In this document: positions 35,070 through 45,052 of the stretch, piece by piece
Layout of the letters: each line of letters starts with the position of its first letter
Numbering within the stretch: the first letter of the stretch is position 1
Source of the DNA: Hydrogenophaga sp. PBL-H3
Lineage (GTDB): Bacteria > Pseudomonadota > Gammaproteobacteria > Burkholderiales > Burkholderiaceae_C
DNA: 64,000 nucleotides
Direction of reading: 5' to 3'
Assembly (NCBI RefSeq): GCF_010104355.1
Contig: NZ_CP044972.1
Coordinates: forward strand, 3,472,001-3,536,000
Translations under genes and position numbers: made by a program
The notes under the pieces: generated by a model
Told to the model about the DNA's origin: nothing
What the model saw: only the letters and a program-made list of their open reading frames with translations
Database searches by the model: none

Positions 35070-35127
35070 TTGCCAAGCAGCGCAACATGCACTTTAATGC
35101 ACATCTCGACGCACGCAAGATAGTGCA
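35070..35127 (+). promoter_or_regulatory. boxD-bclA promoter and BoxR operator
   Basis: TTGCCA (35070-35075) and TTTAAT (35093-35098) are 17 bases apart on the plus strand, with a start near 35105 for boxD. The -10 lies inside TGCA-CTTTAA-TGCA (35088-35101). A further TGCA is at 35124-35127. The 15 bases at 35087-35101 differ by only one base from those at 34052-34066 near boxC. Repressor bound here would mask the -10. boxR itself starts at 35013 on the other strand. Confidence 0.65.
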
Positions 35128-35189
35128 TTTATAGCGCCATTCTCCAACCGCGAACAGCTCCGGCCGCTCGCCCACCCCAATTCACGCAC

Positions 35190-36767
35190 ATGACAACCAC
35201 TCCCCTGCTTCCCAACCACCTCGGCGGCCAATGGGTGACCGGCACCGGCTCGGGCACGCCGCTGTTCGACCCGGTGCTCGGAGTCGAGCTGGCACGCGTG
35301 AGCAGCGCCGGGCTCGACCTGGCCGCCGGCTTCACCTTTGCCCGCGAACAGGGCGGCGCCGCGTTGCGCGCCATGAGCTACGGTGAACGCGCTGCATTGC
35401 TGGGGGCCATCGTCAAAGTGCTCCAGGCCAACCGCGACGCTTATTACGAGATCGCCACCGCCAACTGCGGCACCACCACCAAGGACTCGGCGGTCGACAT
35501 CGACGGCGGCATATTCACCCTGGGCTACTACGCCAAGCAGGGCGAGGCTTTGGGCACTGCACATGCATTGCTGGACGGCGAACGCATCCGCATGGGCAAG
35601 GACCCGGTGTTCCAGACGCAGCACATGCTCACCCCCACGCGCGGCGTGGCGCTGTTCATCAACGCCTTCAACTTCCCGAGCTGGGGCCTGTGGGAGAAAG
35701 CGGCGCCCGCGCTGCTTTCGGGCGTGCCGGTGATCGTGAAACCCGCCACCGCCACCGCCTGGCTCACGCAGCGCATGGTCAAAGACGTGATCGATGCGGG
35801 CATCCTGCCGCCCGGCGCACTCTCGGTGGTCTGCGGCTCCTCCGCCGGCCTGATGGACCAGCTGCAGCCCTTCGACGTGGTCTCGTTCACCGGCTCGGCG
35901 GAGACGGCGCGCATCATCCGCAGCCACCCCGCCGTGGCCGAACGCTCGGTCCGTTGCAACATCGAGGCCGACAGCCTCAACAGCGCTCTGCTCGACCCGG
36001 CCACCACGGCCGACAGCGAGGTCTTCGGCCTGCTGGTGAGCGAAGTCGTGCGCGAGATGACGGTGAAGGCCGGGCAGAAGTGCACCGCGATCCGCCGTGT
36101 GTTCGTGCCGCGCACGCTCTATGAAGCGGTGGCCCAGGCGATCGGCGCCAAGCTCGCCAGGACTTCGGTGGGCAACCCGCGCAACGAGTCCGTGCGCATG
36201 GGCGCGCTGGTGAGCCAGGAACAGAAAGCCAGCGTGATGGCGGGCATCGCAACACTGCGGACCGAGGCCGAGGTGCTGTTCGACGGCAGCAGCACAGCGC
36301 TGGTGGACGCCGACGCCTCGGTGGCCGCCTGCGTTGCGCCGGTGCTGCTCGGCTCGCGCGAACCCGCCCGGGCGAAGCTGCTGCACGAGGTGGAGGTGTT
36401 CGGCCCGGTGGCCACGCTGATGGCCTACGACAGCATTGAACAGGCTTACGCGCTCATCCACCGTGGCGAAGGCTCATTGGTCTGCTCGGTCTACAGCGCC
36501 GACCTAGCCTTCACCGCCAGCGCCGCGCTCGAACTCGGCTCGGCCCACGGCCGCGTACACGCCATCTCGCCCGACGTGGCAGCCAGCCAGAGTGGCCACG
36601 GCAACGTGATGCCGATGTCGCTGCACGGCGGTCCCGGCCGCGCCGGTGGAGGCGAAGAGCTCGGTGGCCTGCGCGCGCTGGGCTTCTACCACCGCCGCAG
36701 CGCTGTGCAGGCCAGCAGCGCTGCGCTGGACGTGCTGGCGGCATCTGCCGTAGCCTTGAAGTACTGA
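35190..36767 (+). CDS. boxD: 3,4-dehydroadipyl-CoA semialdehyde dehydrogenase
   Basis: A 525-residue aldehyde dehydrogenase of the PaaZ/BoxD type, oxidising the ring-opened semialdehyde to 3,4-dehydroadipyl-CoA with NADP. Motifs: VVSFTGSAETA for the cofactor, catalytic Glu in NIEADSLNS and catalytic Cys in VKAGQKCTAIRR. It lacks the fused hydratase domain of PaaZ. It is the first gene of the plus-strand box unit and precedes bclA by 35 bases. Some groups call this gene boxZ. Confidence 0.93.
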   Translation: MTTTPLLPNHLGGQWVTGTGSGTPLFDPVLGVELARVSSAGLDLAAGFTFAREQGGAALRAMSYGERAALLGAIVKVLQANRDAYYEIATANCGTTTKDSAVDIDGGIFTLGYYAKQGEALGTAHALLDGERIRMGKDPVFQTQHMLTPTRGVALFINAFNFPSWGLWEKAAPALLSGVPVIVKPATATAWLTQRMVKDVIDAGILPPGALSVVCGSSAGLMDQLQPFDVVSFTGSAETARIIRSHPAVAERSVRCNIEADSLNSALLDPATTADSEVFGLLVSEVVREMTVKAGQKCTAIRRVFVPRTLYEAVAQAIGAKLARTSVGNPRNESVRMGALVSQEQKASVMAGIATLRTEAEVLFDGSSTALVDADASVAACVAPVLLGSREPARAKLLHEVEVFGPVATLMAYDSIEQAYALIHRGEGSLVCSVYSADLAFTASAALELGSAHGRVHAISPDVAASQSGHGNVMPMSLHGGPGRAGGGEELGGLRALGFYHRRSAVQASSAALDVLAASAVALKY

Positions 36768-36802
36768 GCCCAAACCCCGCGACCCGCAGAGGAGACAAAC
36801 CC

Positions 36803-38362
36803 ATGACAGCCACCACCGCGCCGCCCGAGCGCTTCAATTTCGCGCGCCACCTGCTGGAACTCAACGCCGGCCGCGCCAGCAAGAACGCGCTCACCGACGA
36901 CCAGGGCACGCTGACCCACGGCGAACTCGCGGACCAGGTGCGGCGTTTTGCCGGCGCGCTGACCGCGCTGGGCCTGCGCCGCGAAGAGCGCGTGCTGCTG
37001 CTCATGCACGACTGCAGCGACTGGGTGGTGGCCTTTCTCGGCGCGCTGCACGCGGGCGTGGTGCCGGTGGCGGTGAACACCCTGCTCACCGCGCAGGACT
37101 ACGGCTACATGCTGAGCAACAGCCGCGCGCAGGCGGCCATCGTCTCGGCGGCGCTGCTGCCCACGCTGCAGACCGCGCTGGCCACACAGCCCACGGAAGT
37201 CAAGCACATCATTGCCTCGCGCGCCACCGAAGCCCTGCCCACCGGCGTGCACGACTTCAAGGCCCTGGTGGCCAGCAGCCCGCCCGCTGCGGCGGTCGAC
37301 ACACACGGCGACGAACCCGCGTTCTGGCTCTATTCCAGCGGCTCCACCGGCGCGCCCAAGGGCACGGTGCACACCCAGGCCAACCTGTACTGGACCGCCG
37401 AGCTGTACGGCAAGGCCGTGCTCGGTCTGCGCGAAGACGACGTGGTGTTTTCCGCCGCCAAGCTGTTCTTTGCCTACGGTCTGGGCAACGCGCTGACTTT
37501 CCCGCTGAGCGTGGGAGCCAGCGTGGTGCTGATGGCCGAACGACCCACGCCGCAAGCCTGCTTCAAACGTTTCACAGAGCAGAAGCCCACCGTGTTCTAT
37601 GGCGCTCCCACGGGCTACGGCGGCATGCTCGCCAGCCCCGACCTGCCCAAGAAAAGCGACGTGGCGCTGCGCCTGTGCTCATCGGCCGGAGAGGCCCTGC
37701 CGCAAGACATCGGCCAGCGCTGGACCAACCACTTCGGCGTTGAGATCATCGACGGCATCGGCTCCACCGAGATGCTGCACGTGTTCCTCTCCAACCGCCC
37801 GGGCGACGTGCGCTACGGCACCACCGGCAAGCCGGTGCCGGGCTACGAGATCGAGCTGCGCGGCGAAGACGGCCAGCCCGTGCCCGACGGCGAGATCGGC
37901 GACCTCTACATCAAAGGCCCGAGTGCGGCGCTGATGTACTGGAACAACCGCGCCAAGAGCCGCGACACCTTCCAGGGCGGCTGGACCAAGGCCGGCGACA
38001 AATACACGCGCGATGCCGACGGCTACTGCACCTACGCCGGGCGCAACGACGACATGCTCAAGGTCAGCGGTATCTACGTGAGCCCGTTCGAGGTGGAGGC
38101 CACGCTGGTGCAACACCCCGCGGTGCTGGAGGCCGCCGTGATCGGCAAGACGGACGCCGACGGCCTGACCAAAACCAAGGCCTTCGTGGTGCTCAAGAGC
38201 GGTGTGCAGGCCACCGAGGCCGAGCTGCAGGCTTTTGTGAAAGCGAAGCTCGCGCCCTACAAGTACCCGCGCTTCATCGAGTTCCTGCCGGAGCTGCCGA
38301 AGACCGCCACCGGCAAGATCCAGCGCTTCCGGCTGCGTGAGCGAGAGGCACCAGACGCCTGA
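36803..38362 (+). CDS. bclA: Benzoate--CoA ligase
   Basis: A 519-residue acyl-adenylate-forming enzyme that activates benzoate to benzoyl-CoA, the entry step. Motifs: YSSGSTGAPKGTVHT for ATP, GIGSTEMLHVF for the aryl pocket region, NDDMLKVSGIYVSPFE and the C-terminal catalytic Lys in PKTATGKIQRF. GAGGAGACAAACCC before the ATG matches the leader of boxC exactly. With boxD it forms a two-gene unit. I see no benzoate transporter gene beside it, which many box clusters have. Confidence 0.95.
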   Translation: MTATTAPPERFNFARHLLELNAGRASKNALTDDQGTLTHGELADQVRRFAGALTALGLRREERVLLLMHDCSDWVVAFLGALHAGVVPVAVNTLLTAQDYGYMLSNSRAQAAIVSAALLPTLQTALATQPTEVKHIIASRATEALPTGVHDFKALVASSPPAAAVDTHGDEPAFWLYSSGSTGAPKGTVHTQANLYWTAELYGKAVLGLREDDVVFSAAKLFFAYGLGNALTFPLSVGASVVLMAERPTPQACFKRFTEQKPTVFYGAPTGYGGMLASPDLPKKSDVALRLCSSAGEALPQDIGQRWTNHFGVEIIDGIGSTEMLHVFLSNRPGDVRYGTTGKPVPGYEIELRGEDGQPVPDGEIGDLYIKGPSAALMYWNNRAKSRDTFQGGWTKAGDKYTRDADGYCTYAGRNDDMLKVSGIYVSPFEVEATLVQHPAVLEAAVIGKTDADGLTKTKAFVVLKSGVQATEAELQAFVKAKLAPYKYPRFIEFLPELPKTATGKIQRFRLREREAPDA

Positions 38363-38370
38363 AGTCTGAG

Positions 38371-39222
38371 TCAGCCGACTTCCAGTGACGTCAGGCCATA
38401 GAGGCGCGAGTGCGCAATCTGCGGTGCCGGGCCACGGTACATGCGGGCCGTGGTGAACGTGGCCTCCATGCCCTGGTGCACCGCCAGCCGGGTGGCCTGC
38501 AGGTTGCATTCGGGCACGTCCATGAACACCGGCGCTTCCCTGGGCACACGTGCACACAGCGCATCGAACAGCGCCTCGGCGATGGCCGGGGTGTCGGCAC
38601 ACAGGGGCGCGAGTTTGTAGCCCTCCTTGCAAGCCCGCAAGACGCCGTAGCCGCGCAGCTCGCCATCTTCCCACCAGCCCAGCGCATGGCTCTGCGGCAT
38701 CTGGATCCAGGCCTGCAGAAACACCGGGCGTGGCACAGGATGAAGGGCCTGGTCGAAGGCCACCAGCCGCTCGAACGGCAGTGACGACAGCGACACCACC
38801 CGGCGGTCCTGCGCCACCGAATCGCGGCCCCACTCCTTGTAGCGCACGTTGTACCAAGCCAGCTCGAAACCGCCCCGGCGGTAGTTGTCCTGCTGTGCCA
38901 CCACACCATCCAGGCCGAGCACGCAACCTCTGACGTGCTCCTGGGCCGCGTTCCAGAGGGCGCGGCCCAGTCCATGGCGACGCAGTGTCGGCTCGACGAT
39001 GTACAAGCCAATGAACCCGTGGCCGTCACCGTACCGCACGCAGGCGATCGAAGCCACAGGCCGCTCACCGAGCCAGCCCATGAAAAATCCCTGGGGATCG
39101 ATGGCGTGAAGGGGCTCAAGGTCATGCAGCCCGGGGTTCCAGCCTTCGCGGGTGGCCCAGCTCATCGCGATGGCCAGGTGGCCGCGGGTCATGCGGCGAA
39201 TCTCGTAAGACGCAACGGGCAA
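38371..39222 (-). CDS. GNAT family N-acetyltransferase
   Basis: A 283-residue protein with an N-terminal GNAT domain. The acetyl-CoA loop region is FIGLYIVEPTLRRHGLGRALW, followed by GCVLGLDGVVAQQDNYRRGGFE. A second domain of about 130 residues (SHALGWWEDGELRGYGVLR) follows, as in GNAT proteins with a C-terminal acetyltransferase-like domain. The substrate is unknown. I favour the TTG at 39222, as GGAG lies six bases upstream and the N terminus then matches relatives. An ATG at 39276 has its GAGGT directly touching the codon, which is too close. Confidence 0.75.
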   Translation of the reverse strand: MPVASYEIRRMTRGHLAIAMSWATREGWNPGLHDLEPLHAIDPQGFFMGWLGERPVASIACVRYGDGHGFIGLYIVEPTLRRHGLGRALWNAAQEHVRGCVLGLDGVVAQQDNYRRGGFELAWYNVRYKEWGRDSVAQDRRVVSLSSLPFERLVAFDQALHPVPRPVFLQAWIQMPQSHALGWWEDGELRGYGVLRACKEGYKLAPLCADTPAIAEALFDALCARVPREAPVFMDVPECNLQATRLAVHQGMEATFTTARMYRGPAPQIAHSRLYGLTSLEVG

Positions 39223-39312
39223 GATGTGCTCCAGGGGGTATACGGCATCACATCGCAAACCCAACGGCCACGCCATACCTCATTGGCAGTAGTTTGATCA
39301 AAGCCCGGACGC

Positions 39313-39336
39313 AAAAAAGCCGGCGCTGGGCCGGCT
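39313..39336 (-). terminator. Rho-independent terminator after apbC
   Basis: On the minus strand AGCCGGC-CCAGC-GCCGGCT is followed by TTTTT. The stem is GC-rich and has seven pairs. It lies about 30 bases after the apbC stop and also ends the approach toward the GNAT gene. Confidence 0.85.
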
Positions 39337-39364
39337 CTTGCTGGGGAGACCGCTCCGGGCTGCC

Positions 39365-40456
39365 TCAGGTTTCCTTGGAGATCTTGATGCTCGGGAACTT
39401 GTTGGAGAAGTCCTTGGCCTTGGCCGCGATCTTGATCGCCAGCTGTCGCGCCACCGACTTGTACAAGGCAGCGATCTCGCCGTCCGGGTCGGCCACCACG
39501 CTGGGCATGCCGCTGTCGGCCTGCACGCGGATGCTCATGTTCAGGGGCAGCGCGCCCAGGTAGTCCATGCCGTACTCGGCAGCCATGTTCTTGCCACCAT
39601 CCACGCCGAAGATGTGCTCGGTGTGGCCACACTTCTCGCACACGTGCACCGCCATGTTTTCCACGATGCCCAGGATGGGCACGCCCACCTTCTCGAACAT
39701 CTTGATGCCCTTGCGTGCGTCCAGCAGCGCAATGTCTTGCGGCGTGGTCACGATCACCGCACCGGTGAGCGGCACGCGCTGGCTCAAGGTCAGCTGGATG
39801 TCGCCGGTGCCCGGTGGCATGTCGACGATCAAATAATCAAGGTCTTTCCAGTTGGTCTGGCGCAGCAGCTGCTCCAGCGCCTGGGTGGCCATGGGGCCGC
39901 GCCAGATCATGGCTTCGTCGCGGTCGATCAAAAAGCCGATCGAGATCACCTGCACGCCGTAGTTCTCCAGCGGCTCCATGGTCTGGCCGTCCGCGCTCTC
40001 GGGCCGGCCTTCCACACCCATCATCATGGGCTGGCTCGGGCCGTAGATGTCGGCGTCCAGAATGCCGACCTTGGCGCCCTCGGCCGACAGCGCCAGCGCC
40101 AGGTTGACCGCAGTGGTGCTCTTGCCCACGCCGCCCTTGCCCGAAGCCACGGCAATGATGTTCTTCACGTTGGGCATGACCTGCACGCCGCGCTGCACCG
40201 CGTGCGCAGTGATCTTCATGGTCATGTTGACTGACACGTTCTCCACGCCCGCCACCGACTTGGCCGCGGTGATCAGGGCCTTGCGAAAGGCCGGCATCTG
40301 GCTCTTGGCCGGATACCCCAGCTCCACGTCGAAGGACACATCGCCGTCCTGCGTCTGCAGGTTTTTCAGCGCCTTGCTGGTGACGAAGTCGCGTCCGGTG
40401 TTCGGATCGGTGACGGCTTGCAGCGCGGTCAGGAGCGCCTGGGAATCAACGGCCAT
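39365..40456 (-). CDS. apbC: Iron-sulfur cluster carrier protein ApbC/Mrp
   Basis: A 363-residue P-loop ATPase that carries and inserts [4Fe-4S] clusters in the cytoplasm. The N-terminal MIP18/DUF59 domain spans residues about 5-90. The deviant Walker A is ASGKGGVGKSTT, followed by DADIYGPSQPMMMG. The cluster-binding CxxC is in VCEKCGHTEHIFG. Length is normal. The ATG at 40456 (MAVDSQALLTAL) is the usual start; a much longer open frame upstream is antisense to metG and not coding. It is divergent from metG. Confidence 0.95.
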   Translation of the reverse strand: MAVDSQALLTALQAVTDPNTGRDFVTSKALKNLQTQDGDVSFDVELGYPAKSQMPAFRKALITAAKSVAGVENVSVNMTMKITAHAVQRGVQVMPNVKNIIAVASGKGGVGKSTTAVNLALALSAEGAKVGILDADIYGPSQPMMMGVEGRPESADGQTMEPLENYGVQVISIGFLIDRDEAMIWRGPMATQALEQLLRQTNWKDLDYLIVDMPPGTGDIQLTLSQRVPLTGAVIVTTPQDIALLDARKGIKMFEKVGVPILGIVENMAVHVCEKCGHTEHIFGVDGGKNMAAEYGMDYLGALPLNMSIRVQADSGMPSVVADPDGEIAALYKSVARQLAIKIAAKAKDFSNKFPSIKISKET

Positions 40457-40615
40457 GAGGGAACTAGCTCCAGTGGGGATGGGGGTATCGGGTTTTGCGA
40501 ACGGGCTGAAGTCTAACGCCCCACCCTGACCGGGGTCATTCACACAATCGCCATGAGGACATCCATCACGCCTCCGGCCTAAAATCTCCGGTTCCCCGAC
40601 AGAAAGCCCCACCCC

Positions 40616-42670
40616 ATGAGCCAGCGACGCCTGTTCGTCACCACCGCCCTGCCCTACGCCAACGGGCATTTCCACATCGGCCACATCATGGAATACATCC
40701 AGGCCGACATCTGGGTGCGGTTCCAGCGCATGCATGGCCACGAGGTGCACTTCGTCTGTGCCGACGACGCGCACGGCGCGCCGATCATGATCGCGGCCGA
40801 CAAGGCGGGCAAGACGCCGCAGCAGTTCGTGGCCGACATCGCCGCTGGCCGCAAGCCCTACCTTGATGGCTTTCACATCGGTTTTGACAACTGGCACAGC
40901 ACCGACGCGCCCGAGAACCACGAGTTGGCACAGCAGATCTACCGCGACCTGAAGGCCAACGGCCTGATCGAGACCCGCACCATCGAGCAGTTCTTCGACC
41001 CCGAGAAGAGCATGTTCCTGCCAGACCGCTTCATCAAGGGTGAGTGCCCCAACTGCCACGCCAAGGACCAGTATGGCGACAACTGCGAGGTCTGCGGCAA
41101 GGTCTACAGCCCGACCGAGCTGATCAACCCCTACTCCGCGCTGTCCGGTGCCAAGCCGGTGCTCAAGCAGTCGGAGCACTTCTTCTTCAAGCTCTCCGAC
41201 CCGCGCTGCCTGGCCTTCCTGGAACAGTGGACCCAAAGCGGCGCAGTGCAGCCCGAGGTGCTCAACAAGATCAGCGAGTGGATCGAGGCTGGCGTTGATG
41301 GCAAGCCCAAGATGGGCGACTGGGACATCAGCCGCGACGCCCCCTACTTCGGCATCGAGATCCCCGACGCACCGGGCAAGTATTTCTATGTGTGGCTGGA
41401 CGCACCCGTGGGCTATCTGGCCTCGTTGAAAAACTGGTTCGGCAAGAAGGGGCTGGATTTCGACGCCTTCATGGCCGACCCCACCACCGAACAGTTCCAC
41501 TTCATCGGCAAGGACATCATCACCTTCCACACGCTGTTCTGGCCGGCCATGCTGCACTTCAGCGGCCGCAAGGTCCCCAACGCGGTGTTCGTGCACGGCT
41601 TCCTCACCATCAACAATGGCGAGAAGATGAGCAAAAGCCGCGGCACCGGCCTGGACCCGCTCAAGTACCTCAGCCTGGGCATGAACCCGGAGTGGCTGCG
41701 CTACTACCTGGCGGCCAAGCTCAGCAGCCGCAACGAAGACGTGGACTTCAACGCCGAGGACTTCATGGCCCGGGTCAACAGCGACCTGATCGGCAAGTAC
41801 ATCAACATCGCCTCGCGCGCGGCCGGTTTCATCGCCAAGCGCTTCGAGGGCAAGCTCGGCGAAGTCTCCGCCGATGGTGACAACCTGCTCGACCACCTGC
41901 AGACCGCCGCGCCCGCGATCACCGCGCTGTACGCCGAGCGCGAGTACGGCAAGGCGTTGCGCGAGGTGATGCAGCTGGCCGACCGCGTGAACGCCTATGT
42001 GGACCAGAACAAGCCCTGGGAACTGGCGAAGCAGCCGGGCATGGACGGGCGCCTGCACGACGTGTGCACCGCCTGCATCGAAGCCTTCCGCCTGCTCACC
42101 CTGTACCTCAAGCCGGTGCTGCCCACGCTGGCCGTGAACGTGGAGGCCTTCCTGCAGGTCGAGCCAATGCACTTCAGCGATGCGGGCCGCCTGCTCGGCG
42201 CAGGACACGCCATCAACGCCTACCAGCACCTCATGCAGCGCGTGGACGTGAAGCAACTCGACGCGCTGTTTGAACCGCCCCCAGCCCCGGTGGTGGAGGC
42301 CACCGTGCCCGGTGGCGAGCCCATCGCCGACACCATCACCATCGACGACTTCAGCAAGATCGACCTGCGCATCGCGCAGATCGTGAACTGCGAAGCGGTG
42401 GAAGGGTCAACCAAACTGCTGCGCCTGACCCTCGACGTGGGCGAGGGAAAAACCCGCAACGTCTTTTCAGGCATCGCCAGCGCCTACGCGCCCGAAGACC
42501 TGGTGGGCAAGCTCACGGTGATGGTGGCCAACCTGGCGCCGCGCAAGATGAAGTTTGGCGTGAGCGAAGGCATGGTTCTGGCCGCCAGCCACGCCGATGA
42601 AACCGCCGAGCCAGGTATCCACATCCTGAACCCCTGGCCGGGCGCAAAGCCTGGCATGCGCGTCAGTTGA
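40616..42670 (+). CDS. metG: Methionine--tRNA ligase
   Basis: A 684-residue class I synthetase. The HIGH motif is HFHIGHIM near residue 19, the zinc knuckle [17 protein letters not shown] near 143-160, and KMSKS lies in [11 protein letters not shown] near 336. The C-terminal 110 residues ([20 protein letters not shown]) form the tRNA-binding dimerisation domain. The length and domain order are those of the E. coli type. It is divergent from apbC, with 159 bases between starts. Confidence 0.97.
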   Translation: MSQRRLFVTTALPYANGHFHIGHIMEYIQADIWVRFQRMHGHEVHFVCADDAHGAPIMIAADKAGKTPQQFVADIAAGRKPYLDGFHIGFDNWHSTDAPENHELAQQIYRDLKANGLIETRTIEQFFDPEKSMFLPDRFIKGECPNCHAKDQYGDNCEVCGKVYSPTELINPYSALSGAKPVLKQSEHFFFKLSDPRCLAFLEQWTQSGAVQPEVLNKISEWIEAGVDGKPKMGDWDISRDAPYFGIEIPDAPGKYFYVWLDAPVGYLASLKNWFGKKGLDFDAFMADPTTEQFHFIGKDIITFHTLFWPAMLHFSGRKVPNAVFVHGFLTINNGEKMSKSRGTGLDPLKYLSLGMNPEWLRYYLAAKLSSRNEDVDFNAEDFMARVNSDLIGKYINIASRAAGFIAKRFEGKLGEVSADGDNLLDHLQTAAPAITALYAEREYGKALREVMQLADRVNAYVDQNKPWELAKQPGMDGRLHDVCTACIEAFRLLTLYLKPVLPTLAVNVEAFLQVEPMHFSDAGRLLGAGHAINAYQHLMQRVDVKQLDALFEPPPAPVVEATVPGGEPIADTITIDDFSKIDLRIAQIVNCEAVEGSTKLLRLTLDVGEGKTRNVFSGIASAYAPEDLVGKLTVMVANLAPRKMKFGVSEGMVLAASHADETAEPGIHILNPWPGAKPGMRVS

Positions 42671-42731
42671 TTGCCCCACCCCGTTCGGGCTGGGCTTGTT
42701 GAAGGGCAAGCTTTGGGAAAACGGGCGCTTT

Positions 42732-43250
42732 CTACCGATTCCTTTCCAGGTCCGGATCGGGCACCGACATCGTCCTGACCACGCGCAAGTCGGTATCGAA
42801 CACGACAGTGAACACCTTGGATTCGCTCTGGTTGGAGCCCTGCAGGTAACGCCAGTCGTAGTGCGTCTCACGCTTGAGCGCGTAGGTGGTGATCTTCATC
42901 GGCTTGCCCAGCATGCGGCGCACCTCTTCCATCGCCATTCCGGGCAACACCCGCGCGAAGTTGCGTTCGGTGAGCACCTGGCGCAGCGCGGCCATGCGGC
43001 CGTCGGGGCCGATGGTGATCATGTAGTTCACATGGCCCGCGGGCTGGCGGTTGTATTCGTAGATCTGTGCACCGTCCTCGCCCTCCCACACCGCCTCGGG
43101 TGCACCAAAGCGCTCGCGCACATCGGCCTCGGTGGAGACGCCTTCTTCGAGTTCGCTGATGTTCTTCACGTCGCACGCCACCAGCATCGACGCCAATGTC
43201 AGCAAGGCGATCAGGGATCCATGGCGAACGGCATCGGTGAATCCACGCAT
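42732..43250 (-). CDS. BamE-like outer membrane lipoprotein
   Basis: A 172-residue predicted lipoprotein with a signal peptide ending in ASMLVAC (Cys 26). The SmpA/BamE-type repeat pattern appears twice: EEGVSTEADVRERFGAPEAVWE and LPGMAMEEVRRMLGKPMKIT, followed by HYDWRYL. BamE stabilises the Bam complex that inserts outer membrane proteins; this paralog has two such units, so it may not be the core BamE. It is convergent with metG and divergent from the SulP gene. Confidence 0.82.
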   Translation of the reverse strand: MRGFTDAVRHGSLIALLTLASMLVACDVKNISELEEGVSTEADVRERFGAPEAVWEGEDGAQIYEYNRQPAGHVNYMITIGPDGRMAALRQVLTERNFARVLPGMAMEEVRRMLGKPMKITTYALKRETHYDWRYLQGSNQSESKVFTVVFDTDLRVVRTMSVPDPDLERNR

Positions 43251-43350
43251 GCAGACAACCTTTCCAAGGGTGAAAAATCCAGTTTAAACCCGCACCGCGT
43301 GAGGCCTGGACTGACAGCACCGTGAACCGTTGCCAAAGGTAACATGCGCC

Positions 43351-44994
43351 ATGTTTCAAGGATTGCCGCCCCTCGCCCCGTTCCGCCCGAGACTGATTCA
43401 AGACCTCAAGGGCTACACCCGGGACAAGCTGGCGCGTGACGTGGGGGCGGGCGCCACGGTCGGCATCGTCGCGCTGCCACTGGCCATGGCCTTTGCCATC
43501 GCCAGCGGCCTCAAACCCGAAGCCGGTCTGTGGACCGCCATCATCGCGGGCTTCCTGATTTCGGCCCTGGGCGGCACCTCGGTGCAAATCGGTGGCCCGG
43601 CCGGTGCCTTCATCGTCATCGTCTACGGCATCGTCGAGCGCTACGGCCTGGCCAACCTGCTGATCTCCACCGCCAGCGCTGGCGTGCTGCTGTTCCTCAT
43701 GGGTCTGTTTCGCCTGGGCACGCTGGTGCGCTATGTGCCGGTGACGGTGGTGATCGGATTCACCAATGGCATCGCGGTGCTCATTGGCCTGTCGCAAGTG
43801 CGCGATCTGCTGGGCCTGGACATCGCCAAGATGCCCGCCAGCTTTTTCGGTCAGATCGGCGCGATCGCCGGCCACATCCACAGCCTCAATCTGTTTGCGC
43901 TCGGGCTTGGCGCCCTGTGTGTGCTGGGCCTGGTGGTGTGGCCGCGGCTGTGGGCGGTGGATTCGCAGTTCCGCCGCCAGCTGGAATCGATTGAGACGGT
44001 GAGCGCCCTCAGGGCCACCTCCCGCATTCCCGGCCCGGTGGTGGCGCTGATCACCCTCTCGCTGCTGGCCTGGTTGCTCAGCCTGCCGGTGGAGACGGTG
44101 GGCACGCGCTTTGGCGGCATCCCGCAGGGCATGCCGGCGTTCGAACTGCCGGACTTCTCCTGGGAAACCGTGCGCCTGCTGGTCACGCCCACGCTCACCA
44201 TCGCGCTGCTGGGGGCCATCGAGTCGCTGCTGTGCGCGCGCGTGGCCGACCAGCTCGGCGACGCACCCAAGCACGACCCTAACCAGGAGCTCATGGCGCA
44301 GGGCATTGCCAACACCGTAGTGCCCTTCTTCGGCGGCATGCCGGCCACCGGCACCATCGCACGCACGGTGACCAACATCCGCGCAGGCGCCGCCTCGCCG
44401 GTGGCGGGCATGGTGCACGCCGTCACGCTGGCCGCCGTGGTGCTGCTGGCCGCACCCCTGGCCTTCCACATTCCGCTGGCCGTGCTGGCCGGTGTGTTGC
44501 TGTTCGTGGCCTGGAACATGGGCGAATGGCGAGAGTTCGCGCGGCTCAAGCACTTCAGCAACCACTACCGGTTGATGATGCTGTCCACTTTTTTCGTCAC
44601 CATCGTCTTTGACCTCACGGTGGCGGTCGAACTCGGCCTGGTGCTCGCGGTGGTGCTGTTCGTGCGACGCCAGAGCGATATTTTCCGGGCGGAGCCGGTG
44701 GCGCGCACCGAACACCAGGCCACCTACAAGCTCTATGGTTCGCTCTTCTTTGGCGCCGTGGCCAAGATCGACCCGATCGTGGCCGATGTGGAACAGTCAC
44801 CCACGCCCGTCAACGTGATGCTGGATGCCAGCCACATGATTTCGCTGGACACCACCGGGCTGGACGCGCTGGAGCAATTGCACAAGGCGGTCCACAAACG
44901 CGGCGGGCATCTCGGCATGGTGGGCCTGCATCCGCAGCCACGCTCGCTGATCGAACGCTCCGGCTTTGCGGCGCGGCTCAACACCTGCGAGTAA
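43351..44994 (+). CDS. SulP family anion transporter with STAS domain
   Basis: A 547-residue inner membrane carrier. About 12 membrane helices cover residues 30-430, including the family segments IGGPAGAFIVIVYG and GGMPATGTIARTVTNIRAGA. The cytoplasmic STAS domain follows at about 440-545 (VNVMLDASHMISLDTTGLDALEQL). SulP proteins move sulfate, bicarbonate or dicarboxylates; the substrate is not evident here. The ATG at 43351 follows a weak AAAGG site; an in-frame upstream start seven codons earlier seems less likely. Confidence 0.93.
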   Translation: MFQGLPPLAPFRPRLIQDLKGYTRDKLARDVGAGATVGIVALPLAMAFAIASGLKPEAGLWTAIIAGFLISALGGTSVQIGGPAGAFIVIVYGIVERYGLANLLISTASAGVLLFLMGLFRLGTLVRYVPVTVVIGFTNGIAVLIGLSQVRDLLGLDIAKMPASFFGQIGAIAGHIHSLNLFALGLGALCVLGLVVWPRLWAVDSQFRRQLESIETVSALRATSRIPGPVVALITLSLLAWLLSLPVETVGTRFGGIPQGMPAFELPDFSWETVRLLVTPTLTIALLGAIESLLCARVADQLGDAPKHDPNQELMAQGIANTVVPFFGGMPATGTIARTVTNIRAGAASPVAGMVHAVTLAAVVLLAAPLAFHIPLAVLAGVLLFVAWNMGEWREFARLKHFSNHYRLMMLSTFFVTIVFDLTVAVELGLVLAVVLFVRRQSDIFRAEPVARTEHQATYKLYGSLFFGAVAKIDPIVADVEQSPTPVNVMLDASHMISLDTTGLDALEQLHKAVHKRGGHLGMVGLHPQPRSLIERSGFAARLNTCE

Positions 44995-45052
44995 GCCACA
45001 CAGCCCCGGACCGGTAAAATTGTGCCTTTCTTCGCACCAGGCCTCGACCACC

